From Rhizoclosmatium globosum (Eukaryota; Chytridiomycota; Chytridiomycetes; Chytridiales; Chytriomycetaceae): a stretch of 64,000 nt of DNA. The stretch is taken from positions 1-64,000 of the forward strand of contig MCGO01000035.1 of assembly GCA_002104985.1 (NCBI GenBank). Direction: 5' to 3'. A program made the position numbers and the translations under genes. The notes beneath the pieces were generated by a model that searched no databases, had not been told where the DNA came from, and worked only from the letters and a program-made list of their open reading frames with translations. This document shows positions 34,190 through 44,967 of the stretch, one piece after another (position 1 is the stretch's first letter; each line of letters starts with the position of its first letter).

Positions 34190-37100
34190 ATGAAGTACAA
34201 GGAAGATGAATCCATGATCCCATACTAGTTGAGTACAATGTCATGACAGGAAGGGGCAACTTAGAATCAGCAAATCGTATCACCTCCTGCTAATCACCCT
34301 CCACTAATCACAAATTTTAAAACAGATTCCAATATCCCGGCTCCTTGAAAACAACGCGACCCTTCTTGTCGCCATTTGCCACGTCCCTTTCGTTGGTGAG
34401 AAAGCTACGGCGGTTGCTAATGGGGTGTTGGCGCTATTGGGAATCTGTTCGGACCGATCGGGCTCTTTGACGAGAACATGAGCTGTTCTGAGATATTCAT
34501 TAAACGATTATTGGCTATCAAGGTTGTTCAGTTTGGTAAAACGCTTGTGTCACGTTCTGAGATGATTCTTAATGAACCCTAATTAAATTTCAGAGCACAA
34601 GGAGAAGGATCTGAATGATATTCTTCGCGATAATAGTATAACTACCATGCTGTTGACTACATATATACGACAGAATGGTGCTCATTTCCTCCATCACACG
34701 ATTCCAAAGACGATCGAGTCCTTGTTTCCGATACTCAACAACTGCGAAATGGATCCGTTGAAGATGAAGCATGTTTCGGAGCAGAATGACGTTCTCGCGG
34801 AAGTGTTGGCCAAGAATCAAGTTCACTTGGTCACTGTGTGCACGACTCTTGTCACTGTATTTCTGGAAAAGCTGCTGGCGGAGAAGACGGGATACCCAAA
34901 TCAGTTCAACGCGTCTGTCGATTTCTTGGAGAGATTATTGAAAGACCAAGTGACCTGACACCTGCATTGAAGCCGCCGCCTATTCCTCCTCAATCCCCGC
35001 AACTTCAAAGCATCGCGAAGGCCAAATGATGGCTAGTCCAACGGGCAGTTTTCCGGGTACTCCACGGAAAATGTCGATGGGATCGTTGCACAACTTGTTA
35101 CCCCTTGATATCCAACGACCATTCAGAACCAAATCCTCTGCTTCTCTTGACATTCACAAACATCCGCTCAGTACTGGACATCTTCCACATCCCCAAAGTA
35201 ACCACTCATCATCTCGCTCATCGTCAGGAAGGTCAAGATCCTCTTCCGCTGCCGCCACATCCACACCCCACAGCATGTCCAAAAGCGCCCAAGAAATCCC
35301 CCCAATCCCAACCCCACCATCCCCTCTCCTCCGAACACCCTCCCTAACCCCAACAACAAGCACAAAATCCCCAAACCCAAAATCCCCAAACTCAAACCTC
35401 AAATCCAAACTCTGGAGCCTCTTCCACAGACCCCAACCTCAAGCACATCCAAACTCCTCCTCGACCACCAACAACCCCCACCCCACCCCCACCTCCAACC
35501 CGCGGCATGACCGCAAGCGCACCCTCCCTCGACGACCAAAACACATCCCAAACAAGCGATAAGTCGTTACCACCACACCCACACCCGGCGTCGAAACCGT
35601 ATACAACAGCGCCGAAGACTTCACAGCCCCAACAACAACCCGCCGCGGAACAGTCACTGTCACCCTTGAAAAGCTCTCAGCCGCGTCGTTACAAGACTTG
35701 GGAAACGCGCGAGTCGACCGTCGCTTGATTCACAGGCGACACCGCCGATGGGGAGCTTGGAAGCGGGTGTGGATGGGAAGGTTGGGTCGCCTCCTGCTGC
35801 ATCGAATTTGCAGATTAATATCATTGGGGCTCCTATTGGGGAATACGCGTTTTTGAAGAGGGAGGATGTTGAAGTGGATTGTAAAAGTGAAGAGGGGAAG
35901 GGCGAGGAAGATGGAAAGGGTGTGGATGGGTTGAAGCTTGGGAAGCAGGAGACAGAGTTGTCTACTGTTACGTTGGCGCATAGTAGTAGTGGGTTGAGTG
36001 TTGCTACTGTGGGAACTGGCGTACATTTGAGTCTACCGTTGTCAAGAAAGTCGTCGTTAAAGACGAATGGGTATGCATATTCAGTTCTCAGCGGAAAATT
36101 CTGACACTGTGTTTTAGACGGTCTTTGAAACAAAAGCAGACTCTGGCTTCTGCAAATGGAGCAACAGAAAATGATGGCTCGCTGTCATTAATCGAAAAAG
36201 TAATTGGATCTTTGCTTTTCCTTAGATACCTTGTCCCAAGTATGTGCATGATGAAAATTGACTGACTGTTTAACGTTGGACCCAGCAATCATCACTCCTG
36301 ACGTGATACCCCCGACACCAGCTCACCGAAGAGGCTTAATTTTGGCTGGAAAGGTTTAACAGCTGCTTCAAACGGAGTTGAATTCGGTGTCAAGGAAGAT
36401 TATATGATGCCACTGAACACAAACCTGAAAGAATACCGATATCGTATCAAGGAGTTTGTTGATACCCTATTGTTCGAGCAAGTGAGTACAAAACCTTAAG
36501 CTTCCTTATCTTTCGGGCTAAATTACTGGTGTAGACTCCTCCAATAAGCCCCTCATCGTCGTCAACAAAAAGCCACAGTCCTCTACCAAATTTGTACACG
36601 ACAACCTTTGCCCTCAAAAACCCTTCCACGTTTTCTTCGTCATCAATAGCACCCGTAAGACGAAAACCCTCATTCCTAAACCTCACCTTCAAATCCTCCA
36701 CAACACGCACATCCACATCAACCACCGCAAAACGCCACTCAACATCAAGCCCATCCCTCGAAGCAGAAGCACAACCGAAAACGTCCACACAAGTCTTAAC
36801 ACTAAGTCGAGCAGCATCCACACTCTCAAACGACGAGGCTCAACACCCATCCCCGGAAGCGAAACAACCCTCTCACATCCCCAAAAACGAAGCTCCCTAC
36901 CAGGCCTAAATTCCGTTCCTCCATTTCACAAACCAACGAACCCATTCACGAAATCTGCATCGAAAATTCCTGATCACTGGCAACAGAGTTTCGACATGCA
37001 GAAGCGACACCGCCGCCACCGTTACCTAACTCTGTTGTGCTTGGACTTACAAAGGCACAGCAAGTAAAGGCGGTGCGGTTGTTGATTGACACGATTGTTG

Positions 37101-37418
37101 CAGAGATGGGCGCCATTCATCCGAAATTTCAGCTGCGTTGGTGTTGGTGGTGGTGTAACGGGAGAGGAGAATCACCATCATTCGCATGTACATTGGTTGG
37201 TTGAGGAAGATAAAAAGGGGCTTGAAGTTAGTTTTGAAGGGTTGCGGGAGTGGAGTCAGTGTGGGGGTTCAGAGAGGAGTGTGAATGGGAGCTTGTTGAG
37301 TGCTGGCGGAAGTACCGGAAGTTATCGGACTGTGAGTGAGGATTCTGCTGGTGCTATTGGGCAGTCTGGTACTACTGGAGGCTTGTTGCGATTGTTTGGG
37401 AGTTGGAACAAAGACTGA
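34190..37418 (+). CDS. Ras GTPase-activating protein (RasGAP domain split by a long insert)
   Basis: Stimulates GTP hydrolysis by Ras-type GTPases. RasGAP landmarks: IPISRLLENNATLLVAICHV (near 34330); after an intron (about 34535-34592) ILRDNSITTMLLTTYI, where the Arg aligns with the catalytic finger; HFLHHTIPKTIESLFPIL; then SLLFLRYLVPTIITP (near 36205-36300, intron inside), matching the FLR...P motif; and RRGLILAGKVLTAASNGVEF with KEFVDTLLF. Between about 34950 and 36100 lies roughly 370 residues of Ser/Pro-rich, low-complexity sequence, splitting the catalytic fold just before the FLR helix. The C-terminal region (36550-37418) is disordered and ends LLRLFGSWNKD. Frameshifts occur in the disordered parts (for example 34480, 34925, 35560, 36840, 37130). 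The start is approximate; an upstream exon is possible. Confidence 0.75.
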
Positions 37419-37507
37419 TTTCAAGAATATATATCCCCCAAGAAACTTTTAATTATGCACAATAATCTTCCATCATAATTATCGTTGACGTATGCTAATG
37501 AATTGGC

Positions 37508-38194
37508 TTAGTATCTGTCTCTGTTTCCGCCTGATGGTGGACCGTCACGACGAGGACCACGCTGGAATCCTCCGTTGTTGTTTCCTCCCTCACGACGCTG
37601 GAAACCTCCCTCACGTGGCTTGAATCCTCCCTCACGACGAGGTGGGCGGTCACCCTGTGGACGGGACTCCCTTGGCTCAGCAACGTTGACCTGAACCAAA
37701 AATGAGTTAGAATACTGAGAATACAAAGCAGAGAGATGAATGCAATCAGTTGGCAAGGATTGCACCCAAGTGTTTTGGAGCAAAAAGAGAGAACCCATCA
37801 AGCCTCCCAACAACCAAACTTGCATCCTCTAACAGCCTCCCCGTCCTCAAACCACCGAATCCAACCATGACCAGCAGGCAAGGGCAAGCTACAAGCTTTA
37901 AAGCAAGCTTTAACGATGACTCACCCTCAATTCTCTTCCCTGAAACTCGGTTCCGTTCAGCTTCTCCACGGCCGCATTCGCCTCGGCTTCCTCCATTTCA
38001 ACAAAGGCGAATCCTCTCGAACGCCCAGTTTCTCTGTCCGAAACGACACGGGCGCTTTCAACGGGTCCGTACTGCGAAAACAGTGTTGCCAAGTCGGCGC
38101 TCTTGACCGTCCACGAAAGGTTTCCAACGAAAAGGTTCTTCTTCTCAAACACGGAAGAGGAAGACGAAAAGAGACGACGGAACACGAGCGACAT
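37508..38194 (-). CDS. Small RRM protein with RGG-type tail, probably mitochondrial
   Basis: Single RNA-recognition-motif protein, 150 residues in two exons (37925-38194 and 37508-37690) that join in frame. RNP2 is LFVGNLSW and RNP1 is RGFAFVEM, both canonical, with the usual spacing. The tail is rich in Arg and Gly (REGGFKPREGGFQRREGG, then RGPRRDGPPSGGNRDRY). The first residues MSLVFRRLFSSSSS are basic and Ser-rich with an arginine-bounded break, like a mitochondrial presequence, so an organellar RNA-binding role is likely but inferred. The gene is convergent with the RasGAP gene and lies 67 bp upstream of the LRR-family gene in tandem. Confidence 0.85.
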
Positions 38195-38261
38195 TTGTGT
38201 AGTGTTGGGTTTTTTGCAGAAAGTTTTTATAAAAAAAAGAAAAAAGAAAAGGAAAACAAAT

Positions 38262-39297
38262 TAAAGAATACGTTCATACACATCTTGCTTTTCTAGCGTT
38301 GCCTCAAGCTCGAGATCCTGTTTCCAGTTCACAAACGCCATACTTCCTCCAGAAACCTTCCATACGTACGTATATTGCGGTGCCTTCTTCACACAACGCT
38401 GTACCTTATTCACATAGTGTCGAAACACTTGATACTTGTAGTCCGCAACAAATGGATTCCCAGCTTTGGTGAGCAGCTTAATGCATCATAAGCACCACCA
38501 GAGTTATACAACTTCCATGCATTATTAAACGACGGATCCGTAAACATTTGACCCTGATTAGCTGTCTCGAGGCATGTCAAATACGCCAAGTCAGGTGAAC
38601 ATGCAGTTGAACGCGGGATCGCAGCTGGCAAACAACTTCCTCCAACGTCCCTATATTTCACAACTAAATCAGTTTCAAACTTCAAAAGTACAAAAGCACT
38701 CAACGCGTAGGGTACCCCAGTCATGAGCCAAGTCTGCAACTTTTTGGAAGCAGTGAACAAGTTATCCCCATTCAGATTTCTACCCAAAGAAGCTTAAACC
38801 ACACTATTCCCTGTTTCAAATACGAGACTCCTTACATACTCTGCAAACTCGTGATTTTACTCAACGTGTCTGGAAGCTGTCCGACAATCTTGTTGTTGCT
38901 CAAGTCCCTACATCGATTTAGTATTGCCCCCTCTCACGATTACTTATTCAACTCACAAAATTTGTAAGGCCGTAAGCTTATTTAAGTCCTTTGGAACGGA
39001 TGTGAGTCCAACCCCCGAGAGTCTCAATGCAATAATAGGACTGTACAAACATCCAGCGTTAGTCCAAATCAACTCCCCTTAAAATTAAACTATTTACGCG
39101 GCATTAACGGCACCAGGCGTTCCAGCTGGGGCTACCCAATTCGCGTACGTGACGTATGTGTTGTTGACAGGTGTCACACAGTTTCCTTGACCCAAGTCAA
39201 CGATTCCTCCAAAGGCTTTGACAAGGTACAAACACTGCGTATTTTGCGCGGCAGCAAGGGTCGCGATGGAAGTAAGCAGTGGAAGCAACAATTGCAT
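38262..39297 (-). CDS. Small secreted LRR-family protein 5
   Basis: Shortest family member, and the one with a clear signal peptide: MQLLLPLLTSIATLAAAQ from 39297. It is followed directly by one Cys-pair module (CLYLVKAFGGIV...NCVTPVNNTYVTY), without a Thr linker or dibasic motif. Three or four LRR exons follow (about 38650-39060), then the shared C-terminal domain: MFTDPSFNNAWKLYN, GNPFVADYKYQVFRHYV, CVKKAPQYTYVWK, ending in an acidic helix (stop 38262). One frameshift, near 38478, is needed inside the C-terminal domain. This gene shows that the Cys-pair module, the LRR block and the C-terminal domain form a minimal unit, and it supports an extracellular location for the family. Confidence 0.72.
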
Positions 39298-39443
39298 TAT
39301 TTGAAATCGTTTTCGTTATGATATTGACAGCCAATCAAAAAAATTATTGACATTTTAATATCACATTCCGATGCAATAATAACACAAGTCCAGCCCTTTC
39401 CTCCTTTCGTACAATAAAACCTAACACCCCCTCATAAACAACT

Positions 39444-41284
39444 TTATACATCACCTCCAAGGTTCAACCTGTACAAACTCAACCCATCGCCACCACTACT
39501 CCGTTGACTCGTCCCTCGACTCCTCCCAGCACCACTTCCACCATCACCATTCCCACTGCCCGCACTCCTCCGCCTCCTCCTCTTACGCATAACAACAACT
39601 CCATCTTCATCCTCGCTATTAAAACTCTCACTGTCCTCACTGTCCTCACCCAACCCTTCCCTCAATCGACCTCGGAACGCACCAGCAACATCTTCCGCGT
39701 CTTCAACACTTTCAAGAACGACTGCACCCGCTGTCGCTGAACTCGAAAACGTGTTCATCGTTGCAGTTCTTGCAGGAATACTTTTTGTTGCGGTTGTACT
39801 ATTTGTGTATAGACGTGTAGGTTCCTCAGCTGCAAGTGCCGCGCCAATTGAGGAATGACTTGTTAGGATTCGGTGCACCTACACGGGCTTCACCGTCTTG
39901 AGTTCGAGATGCGAGCATTCCACCTAGAATGTTCGCGTCGTCTACCCATCCTGTTTCTTGTCCTTATCGCCACTATCAACACCGCCACCAAAACCCTTAA
40001 TGCTGACATTAGAACTGGATCTGTTCCGCTCCAAAGTTGGGTGATGTACAGTAATAGTCACCGTACTCGACCCTTCCCCGCCATTCAAAACAATCACGTC
40101 CGGTTCTTCCTGCATTTGTTTGTTTTTGTTGATAATGACAGGAGGCACTAGCGGGCCAGCAACAACCGGAAACGCTGAAGCCGGTGTCTCTTGTTCCTGC
40201 GCCGCAATATATGGTGGAGGAGGCGAAGATCCAGTTGATACCATAAATCCGTTTGTACCAGAACCATTACTGCCATCACTTCCGCCACCATTCCCTCCTT
40301 CAATAGAATCCAACGGAGGCGGCACTACAAGTGGTTTTCCCGTTTTCCTCTTATACAACAACATAAAATCGCCATTGAGGAGACAGTTGCTCCAACCAAA
40401 CCTCCAACAACAATCCCCGCGATAGCCCCACCAGACAGCCCATTCCCACCCACCACCCGCATCATCCCCATCCTAGTCGTACTCCCCGGCGGCGGCGACA
40501 ACCTAGCCGACCCATTATCCCCACCCCCCAAAACCCCCGTTGTAGTCCCACCCCTGTCCCCGTAACCGTCACCCTCCCCGTACTCACAGTCCTCGTCCTC
40601 AAAACATCCGTAAAATCTGCAAAAAAATTAACCATTTCCTTCATCCCCTGAAGAATAAAAACAAACTCACCCAATGTAACAACCCCACCACCACTCGCCT
40701 CCCCCAAACAAACACTCCCGTCCGCAACCCCAACGCCCCCAAATACCGTCACATTCATCGCCCCCGTCTGCGCGTGCACGGCTTTCGCCCACATCTGAAG
40801 GTCCATGTTCCCCGCAACGTCCACTTCAGAGAGTCCACCTACGCTCAGTATGTTTGTTAGTTTACGTGGGAGAAGGGGAGGAGGGTGTGTGCTTTACGTT
40901 CGTTGTTCTCGATGGGGAGGAAGACGGGGACGCGGAGGGATGCCGGGCATGGGTCTGAGAGGGCTGGGACTGTTGATGATCCGTTTGTGAGGAAGAGGGA
41001 GAGGAGGAGGGTTGGCGATGTTGCGAGGTATGGGTAGTACCAGTAGACTGTTATGCTGTGGTAAATGGTGAAGAAGGGATTAGCAAGGGGGGTAGGTGGG
41101 TAGGGACAAGGGGGGTAGTTTAAGGTGTTTACTTTGTTGAGTTTGAGCCGAGCATGATTGTTGGTGGTGATTCGAGGCATACTGATGTTGTGTTTACGCA
41201 GGATGAGACGGGTGGCAGTGGTAGGGTTGTTGTGGGAGGGATTGCAAATATAGTTGCTATTGAAGGTTGCGCAAGGGTTGTCAT
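39444..41284 (-). CDS. Single-pass membrane protein of unknown function
   Basis: I do not recognise a family. The start at 41284 (MTTLAQPSIATIF) is a guess; an in-frame ATG at 41374 is possible. The outer part contains Cys and Asn-X-Thr sequences (SSCVNTTSVCLESPP; NITVYWYYPYLATSPTL; VPALSDPCPASLRVPVFLPI; VDVAGNMDLQMWAKAV; NVTVFGGVGVADGSVCLG). A Gly-rich stretch leads to a clear transmembrane helix near 40370-40450 (GGAIAGIVVGGLVGATVSSM), then LYKRKTGKP and a long Pro/Gly/Ser-rich cytosolic part with PPPPYIAA, ending in an Asp/Glu-Ser run, an Arg-rich cluster and YRLNLGGDV (stop 39444). The layout resembles fungal wall-sensor proteins (ectodomain, AGA/GG-rich helix, disordered tail), but the ectodomain does not match one I know. 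Frame changes near 40560, 40380 and 39850. Confidence 0.55.
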
Positions 41285-41497
41285 TTTTTGTGTGTTTTCT
41301 TTGCTTGGCGCTAAGCAAAGTTCAAACAAAGAAAGAGATTGAAAGTTGCATCCTTTCCCTTTCCCTTCCTTCATTGGTCAATCGTTTATCTGTCTTATTA
41401 GTCAGTAATTTGGATGTAAATATACAGGGCTTTATTGATCAAGGGGAAGTGATGTCTATACAGGCCAGATAATACATGATATAGATAGAATAAGTGA

Positions 41498-42884
41498 TCA
41501 TTCGTTGTATTCAGATGGGGGTACGTATTCACGGAACATTTGGTAAGAAGACGTAGAAGGAGGTGCATATGTAGGAGGAGAAGGAGGAGGAGGGCGAGTG
41601 TGAGAAGACTGTTGTTGATAAAGTCGCTGTTGCTGGTTGTACAATTGTTGTTGATAATGTTGTTGATATTGTTGCTGATAAGTTTGTTGATATGGTTGTT
41701 GATGTTGATAATACTGCTGTGGAGCATATTCCTGCAAGCGAGAAGCAATAGTTGGTTTCTGCTGCGGAGGATGCTCTTGTAAGCGAGAAGCAATCGATGC
41801 TTTTTGCTGCTTCATCAACACAACTATTAGTCGCTACCATACGAAAATAAACACTCACGTAATCCCAACTCCGAACTCTCGCAGAATCACTCTCCTCCAT
41901 CTGATCTGTTCCATTCTCGTTCTTGACACATTCCTCCCGCGGATTCCAAGGTTTAGAAGAATGACTATTTGTAGCAGAACTACTTCTAGGTGGCAATCGT
42001 GACAACCGCTGCTTGAACGGATCCAAATTCCGATACTCTGTCGCCGCCGCTGCCACCCCCACCGAACTCACAGACTGATTCCCACCACCAACCTCCAACA
42101 AAGTCTCATACCTAACCTTCACATTCGACAAAGCACCACCACCACCACCACCACCAACCCGCCTCCCAAGACTACACCCACACCTTCCCTCACAAACAAT
42201 ACAAACAACATCACAATCCCTCCGCCCCCTCAAATCAAACATCAAATAATACGCATCAGGCGGCTCAACGCCCTTGTTCAGGCGGTAGTACCCATAGACA
42301 GTCTGCACGAGTTCGAAGCCGTGTTTCCTGTAGAACCTGAGAGCGGAGGTGTTTGCGACGTGGACGTGGAGGCGGACGGAGTCGAGGGGCGGGAGTGCGG
42401 TGCGAGCTTGTTCGAGGAGGGATGTGAGGAGGGACGAGCCGATTCCTTTTCCGCGAAAGGTGTCGAGAACGCCGATTGTCATGATGTAGAGTGAGTCATT
42501 GGGTGTGGTTGAGTGGGTTGAGGGTTTTGAGTGTTTTGAGAGTGAGGGAAGGTGGTGGAGGAAGGTATCGAAGGTAGTGAAGGGGGTGGTGGTGGTGGTG
42601 GTTCTCGGCGGCAACAGATTGCTCCTACAAGTCTTTGCTCACTTTCTTTCTCGCTTTCTGTCTCAGTGTCAGATTCTGAGTCGATTGCTGTTTGTGGTTG
42701 CCTTAGTTCAAGTATGTAGGTACCCACTAGATATTAGACAAAGTGACCCACCTAGCACTGAGAAAGATGCATTCACTAGGACGGATGCATAGAAGGAGTC
42801 GTTGTATTGAATAGGGAAAATGTCCGAGTTGAGGGCTTTGAGTGCGGGAAGAAGTGGCTCGGTGGCGGGAAGATACGTGAGCAT
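41498..42884 (-). CDS. NAA50-type N-alpha-acetyltransferase with Gln-rich tail
   Basis: GNAT enzyme expected to acetylate protein N-termini beginning with Met. The start at 42884 gives MLTYLPATEPLLPALKALNS, then DIFPIQYNDSFYASVL, matching the NAA50 N-terminus (IFPVxYNDxFY). A spacer exon (SESDTETESEKESEQ) precedes LVGAICCR. The acetyl-CoA site is YIMTIGVLDTFRGKGIGSSL (R-G-K-G-I-G), followed by LHVHVANTSALRFYRKHGFE and YYRLNKGVEPPDAYYLMFDL. About 60 extra residues (Glu/Ser- and Pro/Thr-rich) sit before the YIMTIG strand; a frame change in a CCA run near 42605 is needed there. After the fold comes a 230-residue tail: Gly run, basic stretch, intron 41815-41860, two SIASRLQE repeats, then a Gln/Tyr-rich end with a PPP stretch. 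A transposon ends 28 bp upstream of the ATG. Confidence 0.83.
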
Positions 42885-42902
42885 TACTAGTATTTATCTA
42901 CT

Positions 42903-42911
42903 TTTTATCAA
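42903..42911. repeat. Target-site duplication, left copy
   Basis: TTTTATCAA directly abuts the left terminal repeat; the identical word abuts the right repeat at 43963-43971. Confidence 0.9.
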
Positions 42912-43032
42912 GGAAGAATCTATTTGACACCCCCCCCTGTCGCCCTTATTCAACAGCCCCCCCTGCCAAATAAGCTCAACAACCCCCCCTCCCAAATAGA
43001 CTACAGGTACTATTCAATGCCCCCCCCCCCCC
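42912..43032 (+). repeat. Left terminal inverted repeat
   Basis: About 121 bp, C-rich on the plus strand, with C runs of 8, 7, 7 and 12 separated by AT-containing spacers. It contains two imperfect copies of a roughly 22-bp subrepeat starting CAACAGCCCCCCCT. It matches the right repeat in inverted orientation. Confidence 0.92.
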
Positions 43033-43847
43033 TGTGATATATTATGGCAACCTACTAAAGCAAGTTCTGGTACTTCTGGTTCTAGTCCTGCTGGTGTTAC
43101 GAACTGAAAGCAGATGGAATGGTTGATCCCTTGCAACGCCGGCAACAGTAGCGGTTGCAGTTAACATCAAAGATTTTATTACGCTTTCAATTACGTTTAT
43201 TGGGTGTATATAAAGCGCACAATTATCACCGGGATTGCAGTATTAAATATGCCTTACTTTTTTCCTCACTTACCTTTAACACACTGCCTAAATTGAAAAT
43301 TGAAATACAATGCGATCAAGTTAAATGCACATTTCTCGTAGTGCTGAGCAAAAGTGGTTTGCTGCTGGTTGACAGTTGACGTATTGTGTCAATTTCCGAG
43401 ACTGAGATGCGAAAGAGCCACGTATTCAGTTAAAATCAGCGTATTTGAACAGGACGGAACTACAGAATCCGTATGAAGCTGTTTTGATTACCTATGTGTT
43501 AACGGTTAGGATGTTGAGTAGTTAAATGAGAGGGAGGCTAAGATGCCTTTGATGCAGAGAAGAAGTTTATTTTAATGAGATAATGCCAGGGAAGAAGTCT
43601 CCTGGGTACGGCAGCTGTTGGGTCGTTAGAAGGTGGGTATTGCGACTCAATCACTGCCGTATCATTGCCCATTATGAATACCTTAAAAAGTTAACCATAA
43701 ATGAGGAATTAAAGTGTTCCCTTCTAGCCACAGACTCCGCTATCGCCGTCGCCAACACAGACAGACGAGCAATGCCACTGTTCAACCTGATCGAGAAGAT
43801 CCAGAGCTAAACATAGCAGCGTCTTTGTAATGCACTATATCTATAGA

Positions 43848-43962
43848 GGGGGGGCATCAAATAGTACCTGTAGTCTATTTGGCAGGGGGGGCTGTTGAGC
43901 TTATTTGGCAGGGGGGGCTGTTGAATAAGGGCGACAGGGGGGGGTGTCAAATAGATTCTTCC
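43848..43962 (-). repeat. Right terminal inverted repeat
   Basis: About 115 bp, G-rich on the plus strand, the reverse complement of the left repeat with a few substitutions (for example in the third C-run block) and a shorter inner run (7 instead of 12). Confidence 0.92.
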
Positions 43963-43971
43963 TTTTATCAA
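43963..43971. repeat. Target-site duplication, right copy
   Basis: TTTTATCAA directly follows the right terminal repeat and matches 42903-42911 exactly. The remaining 300 bp or so to the uL10m stop shows no gene. Confidence 0.9.
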
Positions 43972-44269
43972 ACATGAAGAGTTCATGGGAATTGCGGAGC
44001 AAAACCATTGGATAAAGGTTATGGATTAACATCCTCTCAAATTATTTGTCTTGCAAATAGAGTAAGGAGAATCCCATAAGAGAGAGTTGGGTTGACGAAT
44101 GGAATGCACTACGAGAATCACGCAATATCATTTGAAGCTTGTTTAAGTAACGAATCGATATTTGTCCATGTAATACACGAGCATCATATTATATCTTTAG
44201 CTCTTGATTCTTCATCAAAACTAGAATTTATTGTTTCTTCCCATTCATCATTTGTCCCCCCCCTTTTTT

Positions 44270-44967
44270 TCATACTCGTCCTTGCAGAGTTCGTACAAGC
44301 GATTGAGGCTGCTGCGACAAGAGTCCCGCAAGACGAGCAGCAGGTGACGACAAGAGACCCACAAGTTCCTCACGAAGTCTCTGTTTTGACGGCAGTTTAG
44401 CAGCCTCTTCCAACTGCTGCCTACTAAGAACATGGCTCTGTTCCAAGAGTGCACCTATTTTTGTGATTAGGTTCTCCCACCCAAGCCACCCACACAAAAA
44501 AGACTCTCACCAGCAACAAGAATCTTTTTCGCAACACCAGCCCCCAAATTCTCTGGCGCAAGTGCCTGCACACATTCCCTCACAAGCAGATCCTGGCCCT
44601 CCGCCACAGTGCCAGGAAACACAGCAATACTTGGTCCAACAAGCAACCTCGCAAACCGAGTAGCCAGCTTCACATCCTTCTTCTCCTCGACAAAGTGATC
44701 ACGCACAGCAGCACTGAGCACGGCATTCCTGACCTGAGTGGCGACAAAGCCCTTCTGCTTCAGCTTCAGTTTGAGGGCTTTGAATTCATGGGCAGTCAAG
44801 TTATTGTTTTGGAGGATGACGAGTTCGGGGGAGGCAGAGAGGACCCGTCGGTATGTTTCGTAGTAGAAGGTCTTTGCGACTGGGACGGGTACGTTGTTCT
44901 GCGATCGCTTTGCCCGGGCGAATGCGGCTGCGGCTTCGGTTGCGGAGAAGGTTTGTGGACGGAACAT
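44270..44967 (-). CDS. Mitochondrial ribosomal protein uL10m
   Basis: Stalk-base protein of the mitochondrial large subunit; 213 residues in two exons (44511-44967 and 44270-44454) that join in frame. The start at 44967 gives MFRPQTFSATEAAAAFARAK, a plausible presequence. The uL10 fold shows VPVAKTFYYETYRRVLSASP, LVILQNNNLTAHEFKALKLK, GFVATQVRNAVLSAAV, LATRFARLLVGPSIAVFPG and LAPENLGAGVAKKILVAGAL. The C-terminus (LPSKQRLREELVGLLSS, LAGLLSQQPQSLVRTL) is a helix expected to carry the bL12 dimers. Divergent from RPL12. Confidence 0.88.

Larger units (their letters stand above)
42912..43962. mobile_element. Non-autonomous DNA transposon, Mutator-like by structure
   Basis: A 1,051-bp element bounded by long terminal inverted repeats (42912-43032 and 43848-43962) beginning GGAAGAATCTATTTGACAC. 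It is flanked by a perfect 9-bp direct repeat, TTTTATCAA, at 42903-42911 and 43963-43971, the expected target-site duplication. The first 67 or so bases of the two repeats are identical; only a few mismatches and a C-run length difference follow. The interior (43033-43847) has no transposase-like frame. Long TIRs plus a 9-bp duplication fit the Mutator superfamily best. The high TIR identity suggests recent insertion. Confidence 0.9.

Noticed and set aside
43155..43810. Two small open frames inside the transposon
   Set aside because: Each is under 80 codons with no transposase, zinc-finger or DDE-like pattern; best seen as non-coding filler of a non-autonomous element.
42912..43962. CRISPR-like array suspected from repeated C-rich units
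   Set aside because: The repeats are only subrepeats of the two terminal inverted repeats; there are no evenly spaced unique spacers, and the host is a eukaryote.
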